Assembly: GCA_027592485.1 (NCBI GenBank)
Contig: JAQCKL010000386.1
Coordinates: 1 to 5,030, forward strand
Reading direction: 5' to 3'
Origin: Cyanobacteriota bacterium
GTDB lineage: Bacteria; Cyanobacteriota; Cyanobacteriia; Phormidesmidales; Phormidesmidaceae
Length of the DNA: 5,030 nt
Made by a program: the position numbers and the translations under genes. Below the pieces are notes generated by a model that searched no databases, was not told the origin of the DNA, and was given only the letters and a program-made list of their open reading frames with translations. Shown one piece after another: positions 1-4,944 of this stretch (its first letter is position 1; every line of letters starts with the position of its first letter).

Positions 1-28
1 CCCATCCCCTCCGTTCCCCACCGGCCCC
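1..28 (-). repeat. Potential G-quadruplex sequence inside the histidine phosphatase gene
   Basis: On the minus strand, which is the coding strand here, four G-runs (complement of C at 25-28, 16-19, 6-9 and 1-3) are separated by 5, 6 and 2 bases and fit the G3+N1-7 pattern. A further GGGGG-A-GGGG pair lies just upstream (complement of about 51-60). It encodes the Gly/Arg-rich end of the visible phosphatase fragment, so it would also be present in the mRNA. Confidence 0.45.
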
Positions 29-319
29 ACTCTTCACCACTTCCACTGCTCCCCTCCCCCGCGCCTCCATAGACCAAGCCGTGTCCAGTGCAGGCAACAG
101 CCACGCCCAGGGCACCGCCAAGATCGCCAAGGTCTCTACGGCCCGGCGCAGGGAACTGGTGTAGATATGGCTGGGTTGCCACCCCTGGGTGTAGAGCCAC
201 TGGGCCAACTGTGTTGATTGGTGACATCCCAGGGGGGAGAGACCATCATCGCTCTGGCCCGCCATGCGACCGGCGACATTGCCGGTGGATTCCCCGTGGC
301 GTATAAATAGGATGCGCAT
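1..319 (-). CDS. Histidine phosphatase family protein (phosphoglycerate mutase-like), 3' end outside window
   Basis: Read on the minus strand from ATG at 319, the first 106 codons are open and the gene continues past the left edge. The N-terminus MRILFIRHGES carries the RHG signature (R7, H8, G9), in which H8 is the residue phosphorylated during catalysis in this superfamily. It is followed by the GxxxGR spacing (G13 to R18) and a SSLRRAVET segment (55-63) that matches the family's S-x-L-x-R-A-x-x-T motif, with R59 as the second phosphate-binding arginine. The start is supported by a GAGG ribosome-binding site about 5 bases upstream (tagagg-cgtcg-ATG). Members hydrolyse phosphate monoesters in the cytoplasm; the substrate cannot be told from this part. 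Residues 68-106 are odd: Trp/Ala-rich, then Gly/Arg-rich, and the downstream acidic family motif (E..xG.xxGLT) is not reached. This could be a lineage insert or a frame disturbance. Transcribed divergently from ndhM. Confidence 0.86.
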   Translation of the reverse strand, partial: MRILFIRHGESTGNVAGRMAGQSDDGLSPLGCHQSTQLAQWLYTQGWQPSHIYTSSLRRAVETLAILAVPWAWLLPALDTAWSMEARGRGAVEVVKSGAGGERRGW

Positions 320-427
320 CGACGCCTCTATGGTTTCTAGTGAGTAGCCCGACGATCCCGCCAAGGGCATCGCCCCTTACAATGGCAACAGATTGTCGTC
401 CATTCGTGCGGTTACTTCCCAGGGCCT
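320..427. promoter_or_regulatory. Divergent intergenic region between the histidine phosphatase gene and ndhM
   Basis: This 108-base gap separates two divergently transcribed genes, so it should contain both of their 5' control regions. The only promoter-like element I can point to on the plus strand is listed separately (378-383). On the minus strand the ribosome-binding site of the phosphatase gene lies at the left end. A short inverted repeat (AAGGG at 363-367 with CCCTT at 374-378) overlaps the first base of the candidate -10 box; with only 5 paired bases it may be chance. Confidence 0.5.
378..383 (+). promoter_or_regulatory. Candidate -10 box for ndhM
   Basis: TACAAT matches the TATAAT consensus at 5 of 6 positions and lies 44 bases upstream of the ndhM start codon, which would place transcription initiation near position 390. 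No good -35 hexamer is present 16-18 bases upstream (the sequence there is atcccg-like). The assignment is weak and rests on one hexamer and its position. Confidence 0.25.
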
Positions 428-772
428 ATGTTGCTGAAATCCACCACCCGCCACGTCCATATCTACGCGGCGGAGATTCAAAACAAGGATTTGGTTCCCA
501 GTGAATCGGTCTTAACCCTCAATATCGATCCAGACAACGAGTTCAATTGGACCGATGACACCCTGAAGCAGGTGCATCAAGCGTTCGAAGCATTGGTGGA
601 AGCCTCTAGCGGTGCTGATCTCACCGATTACAATCTCCGCCGCATTGGCTCAGATCTAGAGCATTTGATTCGGGGACTGCTCCAGCGGGGTGAAATTAGC
701 TATAACGTCCGCAGCCGAGTCATGAACTACAGTATGGGCCTGCCCCAGGTGGTGAGTGACGCTCCGTCCTGA
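428..772 (+). CDS. ndhM: NAD(P)H-quinone oxidoreductase subunit M (NdhM)
   Basis: This 114-residue protein is recognisable as NdhM, a small peripheral subunit of the cyanobacterial and chloroplast NDH-1 complex. That complex sits in the thylakoid membrane and passes electrons from ferredoxin to plastoquinone in respiration and cyclic electron flow around photosystem I. NdhM has no counterpart in the core of bacterial complex I and helps form the arm unique to phototrophs. Visible family hallmarks are the N-terminal MLLKSTTRHVHIYAAEI, the DPDNEFNWTDD block (about residues 35-45), EASSGADLTDYNLRRIGSDL (58-77) and the C-terminal GEISYN...NYSMGLPQV stretch. Length is close to the usual 115-125 residues and there is no signal peptide or membrane segment. 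ATG at 428 fits the family N-terminus, with AGGG just upstream. The gene ends 37 bases before the next gene on the same strand, so co-transcription is possible. Confidence 0.95.
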   Translation: MLLKSTTRHVHIYAAEIQNKDLVPSESVLTLNIDPDNEFNWTDDTLKQVHQAFEALVEASSGADLTDYNLRRIGSDLEHLIRGLLQRGEISYNVRSRVMNYSMGLPQVVSDAPS

Positions 773-809
773 GGTTTCTGTTCCATCGCCACTGCGCCCT
801 TGAAACCCG

Positions 810-3077
810 GTGATTAACTGTTTTAACCCCAACTGCCAGGTAGAAAATCCAGCGGATCAGGCGATTTGCAATGCTTGTCATTGGCCCCTGGTCAAGCGTT
901 ACCTATGGGCAGTGGGTTCGGGAGCCCTGGAGTTTACTGGCGATCGCTTAGTGAATGAGCGATATCAGGTGTTGCAGCCCCAGCTGTGGCTCGATACGCG
1001 ACCGGCGCGATCGCCCCTGCCCCTAGAGCTAGCTCCGGAGCTGGCCGAGCCCTATCTCACCCTCTCCCCCTTTACCACTGCGATTCCCCAACCCTTTACT
1101 TACTTCACCACCGCCACCGGGGCGGAGGTATTACTCCTGGAAGAAATTCCAGTGCGGCTGGCTACGCCTAAGGACGTAGCGCCCACTTTTTTTCCCACCC
1201 TGACCGAGGCTTGGGCCACGGCCTCAGCCCTCCACCAACTCACGTGGCTGTGGCAATGGGCTAGGCTCTGGGAACCCATGGCCGCTGCCAGGGTGAGCAC
1301 CACCCTGCTGCAGGGGAACTTACTGCGGGTGGACGGAGCTGATCTGCGTCTCCTGGCCCTACAAGCAGATACCGAACCCCTGACCCTACAGCAACTAGGG
1401 GACCTGTGGCAGCCCTTACTCACAACTGCCCAACCCGCTCTACAGGCTTATTTATCCCCCTTGATCACCCGTCTACAGGGGGGAGCGATCACTGCTGCGG
1501 CCTTGGTTTACTCCTTGGTCCGAGCCCTTGAAACCCTCTGCCGGGAGGAGCAGCGTACCGCCCATTGGGTCACCTATAGCGACCAAGGTCCCACCCGCCA
1601 GCGCAATGAAGACGCCTGCTATCCCCCCAGCGGCACCCATCAGACCGTTCAAGTGCAGGCAAGTATCCTCACCCAACCCGCCCCGCTCGTGGTGGTCTGC
1701 GATGGCATTGGCGGTCACCAGGGGGGAGATGTCGCCTCTAAGTTGGCCATTGATGAGGTGGTCGGGCAACTGCAAACCCAATTGCAGACCCCTGACTTAT
1801 CCCACGACCAATTAGAGGCCGCCCTCAAGCAAGCGATTTTAGCGGCCAACCAGCGCATCTCAGCGGAAAATGACCAAGCCCAGCGCCAGGCCCGCGATCG
1901 CATGGGCACCACCCTAGTGCTAGCGGTGGTGTATGGGGCGCGGCTGTATTTGGCCCACCTGGGGGACAGCCGCGCCTACCGGATTCGTCCCTATAGCTGC
2001 CGACAACTCACCCTGGATGACGATGTGGCCACCCGCGAGATGCGCCTGGGCCATAATCTCTATCGCGATGCCCTGCTGAATCCGGGAGCAGGTTCGCTGG
2101 TGCAAGCCTTGGGGATGGCTGATTCCCGTCACCTCCACCCCACGGTGCAGATGCATGTGCTGGTGGAAGAAACCCTGGTGCTGATTTGCTCCGACGGCCT
2201 CAGTGATAACGATTTGGTCGAAAGGCTCTGGCTCCAGGAATTAGCCCCCCTGTTTGCCAAACCCCAGCAGGTCCCCCGGTTTGGGCAGCGGTTGATTCAA
2301 TTGGCCAATACCCACAATGGCCATGACAACGTCACCGTGGGTCTCTTATATCTCAGCGGCCAGCCCAGTGCGAAAGGACCGGTGCTGTCCCCCAGCTTGG
2401 CCATAGTGGATCGACCGGATACGCCAATTGCGACTGCGGTGGTGCAGCCTCCCCCCCAGATTACGCCTGCCCCTAAACGTGGTGCTTGGCTCTGGCTCAT
2501 GGGGGCATTGGCCGTTGCGACCCTGCTCGGTGCAGTAGGCATTCGCTTTCTGAGACCGGCAACCCAGGCCCAGGCCCCTGAACCTGCCTCCACCCCCGGA
2601 GAACGCACCACCTTGTCCCCATCAGCCCCACCGCCGCAACCGACAGGGGCATCCACCCTAGAGGCATTAGCGGTGGGAGATGTTTTGCAGTTGCAGCGGC
2701 TCCCCGATAACAGCGCGGCCCCAACCGATGCCCTCGCGATTACGGCGGAAGTGCCGGCAGCGCCGCCTAATCCGGCGGTCGATCAGCCCAAGCGGTCGTT
2801 ACCAGTGGGTAGCCAAGTGGAAGTTGTCAGGCGGCAAAAAACCCCGGACAATCAGCTATGGGTGCGTTTACGGGTATGTACGGTGCCGGGTGAGGGGTCC
2901 CCGGTCGGGGAAACCGCCCCACCGGCGGCTGTGGCTGCCGAGTCTACCCCAACCGAAAACTTGTCATTTGGGGGGACCTCGGCTCAACCAGGGGAAGAGG
3001 GCTGGATTCTCGATGCGACCCTGCGTCAGGTGAGCGATCGCCTCCAGGCCGACTCGGCTAATCCACCCTGCCCATAA
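810..3077 (+). CDS. Membrane-anchored PP2C-type Ser/Thr protein phosphatase with N-terminal zinc ribbon
   Basis: The 755-residue product starts at GTG 810. An in-frame TGA at 801-803 excludes an earlier start, and a zinc ribbon begins at codon 4 (C4-x4-C9-x10-C20-x2-C23). Residues 44-245 look like a degenerate kinase fold (see findings). The PP2C (PPM, Mn/Mg-dependent) catalytic domain spans about 250-517. It has the QRNED motif (264-268), DGIGGH (298-303), GTT (366-368), HLGDSRAY (383-390), SDG (461-463) and GHDN (504-507), so the metal-binding acidic residues are present and activity is expected. A Pro-rich linker leads to one hydrophobic helix at about 559-580, followed by a Pro/Ala/Thr-rich stretch. 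The tail (LPVGSQVEVVRRQ...WVRLRVC...GWI) resembles a bacterial SH3-like domain interrupted by a loop. Predicted topology is catalytic part in the cytoplasm and tail across the membrane. Lies between ndhM and the CHAT-FHA gene, all on one strand. No clear Shine-Dalgarno is seen. Confidence 0.92.
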   Translation: MINCFNPNCQVENPADQAICNACHWPLVKRYLWAVGSGALEFTGDRLVNERYQVLQPQLWLDTRPARSPLPLELAPELAEPYLTLSPFTTAIPQPFTYFTTATGAEVLLLEEIPVRLATPKDVAPTFFPTLTEAWATASALHQLTWLWQWARLWEPMAAARVSTTLLQGNLLRVDGADLRLLALQADTEPLTLQQLGDLWQPLLTTAQPALQAYLSPLITRLQGGAITAAALVYSLVRALETLCREEQRTAHWVTYSDQGPTRQRNEDACYPPSGTHQTVQVQASILTQPAPLVVVCDGIGGHQGGDVASKLAIDEVVGQLQTQLQTPDLSHDQLEAALKQAILAANQRISAENDQAQRQARDRMGTTLVLAVVYGARLYLAHLGDSRAYRIRPYSCRQLTLDDDVATREMRLGHNLYRDALLNPGAGSLVQALGMADSRHLHPTVQMHVLVEETLVLICSDGLSDNDLVERLWLQELAPLFAKPQQVPRFGQRLIQLANTHNGHDNVTVGLLYLSGQPSAKGPVLSPSLAIVDRPDTPIATAVVQPPPQITPAPKRGAWLWLMGALAVATLLGAVGIRFLRPATQAQAPEPASTPGERTTLSPSAPPPQPTGASTLEALAVGDVLQLQRLPDNSAAPTDALAITAEVPAAPPNPAVDQPKRSLPVGSQVEVVRRQKTPDNQLWVRLRVCTVPGEGSPVGETAPPAAVAAESTPTENLSFGGTSAQPGEEGWILDATLRQVSDRLQADSANPPCP
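940..947. repeat. HIP1 octamer GCGATCGC
   Basis: Palindromic HIP1 site within the phosphatase gene, read as Gly-Asp-Arg codons 44-46. Confidence 0.9.
1007..1014. repeat. HIP1 octamer GCGATCGC
   Basis: Second HIP1 site in the phosphatase gene, 60 bases after the first and in a different reading phase (Ala-Arg-Ser-Pro, codons 66-69). Confidence 0.9.
1894..1901. repeat. HIP1 octamer GCGATCGC
   Basis: HIP1 site in the PP2C catalytic domain just before the GTT motif (Arg-Asp-Arg, codons 362-364). Confidence 0.9.
2481..2549 (+). other. Encoded transmembrane helix and flanks in the PP2C phosphatase
   Basis: Codons 558-580 encode a hydrophobic run (WLWLMGALAVATLLGAVGI) preceded by K556-R557 and followed by R579 and R582. 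It is the only membrane-length hydrophobic segment in the protein. It divides the catalytic half from the proline-rich, SH3-like half. The positive charges on both sides make the orientation uncertain; the cytoplasmic nature of PP2C catalysis argues that the N-terminal half is inside. Confidence 0.75.
3034..3041. repeat. HIP1 octamer GCGATCGC
   Basis: HIP1 site near the 3' end of the phosphatase gene (Ser-Asp-Arg, codons 742-744). Confidence 0.9.
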
Positions 3078-3225
3078 CCATGACTGGCATCACCACAAAT
3101 CCCATAGCTGGAAGCATCGCACCCCTCATACCCCTACTACCCTTGCCCCCTGCTCCCTAGCAGCACCCCGGCCCCACCAACCGCAAGGTCTTGATCAACA
3201 TCACCGTAGTTAAGCCCCAGACCTA
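3078..3225. other. C-rich intergenic region between the phosphatase and CHAT-FHA genes
   Basis: This 148-base gap contains no credible gene. The centre is strongly pyrimidine-rich on the plus strand, with C-runs listed separately (3122-3157). A 5-bp hairpin (CTGCT 3150-3154, AGCAG 3159-3163) has no following T-tract, so I see no terminator. I also see no convincing promoter: TTGATC at 3191-3196 could be a -35 hexamer but has no matching -10 at the right distance. The CHAT-FHA gene could be read from the upstream gene or from an undetected promoter here. Confidence 0.6.
3122..3157 (-). repeat. Potential G-quadruplex / i-motif sequence (intergenic)
   Basis: The plus strand has five C-runs of 3 to 5 bases (3122-3125, 3131-3134, 3140-3142, 3146-3150, 3155-3157) separated by 5, 5, 3 and 4 bases. 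The minus strand therefore satisfies the G3+N1-7 quadruplex pattern with one spare run. The first spacers (tcata, tacta) also resemble the degenerate short tandem repeats common in cyanobacterial intergenic DNA. Structure formation is inferred only from the pattern. Confidence 0.5.
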
Positions 3226-4854
3226 ATGCCCCCTGCTGACTCCATTTGCTTTCGCCTGGCGATCGAGCGCCTCTCCTCGGCAGAGGCCGATCACTATGCC
3301 CTATGGGTGCTGGAGTCGCCTTACCCAGGGGGTTACGTCCACCATGATCAAATCTGGTCCGATGACTTGGTGGGTTTATGGCAAACCTGGTTAGAACTCT
3401 TCTCCCTCAGGGGGTTGCCCCAGGTGCCCCATGTCCCTTCGGCCTACGTCCCTCAATTTGTACTCGACAACTTATCCGACCGCGATGGGGGGGAGGGCAG
3501 CCCCAACGGCTATACCGGTCGGCTCATGCAAACCCTAGGGGTACAGCTCTGGAATTGGCTCTTTGATGGTCCAATCCAGAGCAGCCTGGACCAAAGCCAG
3601 GGCATCGCCATGGGGCAAGGGAAGCCCCTGCGGGTGTGCCTCGATATTCGTGAACCTGATTTGATTTCAATTCCCTGGGAGATCATCCAGTCCCAACCCG
3701 GTCGCCAAGCGTTTTCGTTGAATGAGTCGATTCGCTTTAGTCGAACCACCAGCGATGTTGATCCCCTACCCGCCCTCTCCCTCGATCGCAGTTTAAAGAT
3801 TCTCCTGGTGCTGGGGCAAGACGATGTGCCTGGGGGAGCCCCCGCACCCACCCCTGGCATCGCGACCCTGCAGCTCCAAGCCGAAGCCGAAACCCTCAAA
3901 AGTCTTTTGCAAGGCGAACTCTCCTCGGCAATCCGGCGAGGGGCAGCGGTGCCCTGCCAGGTGGATACCCTCTTACAGCCTTCTCCGACAGAACTGGTAC
4001 AGGCCCTAGAGCGAGGCCAATACAACATCTTTTTCTATGCGGGTCATGGTATCCCCGCCCCCGATGGCGGCCTCCTGTTCCTGCACCCTGCAGCCACCCT
4101 GAATGGTACGGAGTTGGCCCAGGTACTAACCCGCTGCCGGGTAAAAGTGGCTGTCTTTAACACCTGCTGGGGAGCCCAGCCCGACCAGCGGGGGACCAAC
4201 ACTATCCCCCGCAGTAGCCTGGCGGAGGTGTTGCTGCACCACGGGGTACCCGCCGTGTTAGCGATGCGAGATTCCATCGCCGATGAAGAGGCGCTGGGGT
4301 TCATCCAAGCCTTTGCCCAGGCGTTGGCCGAGCAGCAGCCGGTGGATCGGGCGGTGGCGATCGCCCGCCAGCAGCTCCTCACCCTCTACAAGTTCAACCA
4401 ACCGGCTTGGACCTTGCCGGTGCTGTATATGCACCCAGACTTTGACGGTCAATTACTGGCCGCACCCCAAACGGAAGTGACGCGGCTACCGGGGGTGACT
4501 GAAGCCCCCAGCCAAATTGCCGCCATTCGAGCGGTGGAAACCCCCAGCCAGGTATGGCCCATTTACCGGGGGTTAATGCGGGTGGGGCGGCTGCCGGATA
4601 ATGACCTGGTGATCCAAGAACCTTGGGTATCGAGCCAACATGCCGAGATCTTTTGCCGTCAGACCCCAGCCTCTGCGACGGCTGTTGCGGAGAAGGCCTA
4701 TTACCTGCGGGACTATTCTCGCTATGGCACCCTCTGTCAGTCGGAGAAGGGCTGGCACCATGTCCATCGCCAGGAAGTGCCCCTCAACCCCGGTACCCAC
4801 CTCCGATTTGGCAGCCCCCAGGGGCAATTAATGGAGTTTGTGATCGACGGTTAG
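3226..4854 (+). CDS. CHAT domain (caspase-like peptidase) protein with C-terminal FHA domain
   Basis: The 542-residue product has an N-terminal region of about 130 residues that I cannot assign, a CHAT domain (about 135-405) and an FHA domain (about 447-540). CHAT is the caspase-related family named after HetF-type proteins. It shows the early PDLISIPWEII strand (145-154), the catalytic histidine in YAGHG (H274) and the catalytic cysteine in FNTCWGA (C314). The usual tail follows: HGVPAVLAMR (339-348) and RAVAIARQQLL (375-385). FHA domains bind phosphothreonine peptides; here MRVGRLPDND holds G454-R455, VSSQHAE holds S469, S470 and H472, and the usual D-x-S-x-N-G-T reads DYSRYGT (497-502 region) with Tyr for Asn. 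There is no signal peptide or membrane helix, so a cytoplasmic location is expected. ATG 3226 has no strong ribosome-binding site. No TPR repeats are present, unlike many CHAT proteins. The upstream same-strand PP2C gene suggests phosphorylation-dependent control. Substrate unknown. Confidence 0.92.
   Translation: MPPADSICFRLAIERLSSAEADHYALWVLESPYPGGYVHHDQIWSDDLVGLWQTWLELFSLRGLPQVPHVPSAYVPQFVLDNLSDRDGGEGSPNGYTGRLMQTLGVQLWNWLFDGPIQSSLDQSQGIAMGQGKPLRVCLDIREPDLISIPWEIIQSQPGRQAFSLNESIRFSRTTSDVDPLPALSLDRSLKILLVLGQDDVPGGAPAPTPGIATLQLQAEAETLKSLLQGELSSAIRRGAAVPCQVDTLLQPSPTELVQALERGQYNIFFYAGHGIPAPDGGLLFLHPAATLNGTELAQVLTRCRVKVAVFNTCWGAQPDQRGTNTIPRSSLAEVLLHHGVPAVLAMRDSIADEEALGFIQAFAQALAEQQPVDRAVAIARQQLLTLYKFNQPAWTLPVLYMHPDFDGQLLAAPQTEVTRLPGVTEAPSQIAAIRAVETPSQVWPIYRGLMRVGRLPDNDLVIQEPWVSSQHAEIFCRQTPASATAVAEKAYYLRDYSRYGTLCQSEKGWHHVHRQEVPLNPGTHLRFGSPQGQLMEFVIDG
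4357..4364. repeat. HIP1 octamer GCGATCGC
   Basis: HIP1 site in the CHAT domain region (Ala-Ile-Ala, codons 378-380), the only one outside the phosphatase gene. Confidence 0.9.
4564..4845 (+). other. Encoded FHA phosphothreonine-binding domain
   Basis: Codons 447-540 encode the FHA fold at the extreme C-terminus of the CHAT protein. The phosphate-contacting set in the family is the Arg of the GR pair, the Ser of SxxH and the Asn of NGT. Here R455 and S469 with H472 are retained, while the Asn is replaced by Y500 before G501-T502. An extra Ala/Thr-rich loop of roughly 10 residues (480-490) separates the SxxH strand from the next one. Binding ability is likely but not certain. Confidence 0.85.
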
Positions 4855-4944
4855 TGCTGTAGTTGTCTCTACTAATAACGTCATTCAGCCGGTTCTCACT
4901 CGGCACCGATACCCTAAAAAGGTTGTTTTCCTTAAACCATCGGG
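4855..4944. other. Intergenic region before the oxidoreductase gene
   Basis: This 90-base gap contains no gene. There is a weak inverted repeat (AAGG at 4919-4922 with CCTT around 4930) but no stem-plus-T-tract terminator and no promoter that I would defend. An in-frame TAA at 4933-4935 fixes ATG 4945 as the first possible start of the next gene. No Shine-Dalgarno sequence precedes that ATG (the bases are ccatcggg). Confidence 0.5.

Noticed and set aside
88..306. 72-codon open frame on the plus strand
   Set aside because: It is antisense to the histidine phosphatase, whose RHG motif and ribosome-binding site are clear on the other strand. The Arg/Pro-rich product has no motif.
311..320. Perfect 10-base palindrome GATGCGCATC over the start codon of the histidine phosphatase
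   Set aside because: It encodes the normal Met-Arg-Ile start of the family, so it is explained by coding. A single short palindrome is not enough to call an operator.
3080..3160. Small open frame of 26 codons after the phosphatase stop
   Set aside because: No ribosome-binding site is present, and its proline/leucine-rich end is just the C-rich repeat tract translated.
3150..3163. Hairpin CTGCT-ccct-AGCAG as a terminator
   Set aside because: Only 5 paired bases and no T-tract follows.
3191..3198. TTGATCAA palindrome as a regulator site or -35 box
   Set aside because: Eight bases only, no paired -10 at 16-18 bases and no second copy in the window.
3510..4028. Long open frame of 172 codons on the minus strand
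   Set aside because: It lies wholly antisense to the well-supported CHAT-FHA gene, has a Ser/Arg/Trp-heavy composition typical of GC-rich shadow frames and shows no recognisable motif.
4919..4934. AAGG-loop-CCTT inverted repeat as a terminator of the CHAT-FHA gene
   Set aside because: A stem of 4 pairs with the T-rich part in the loop rather than after the stem.
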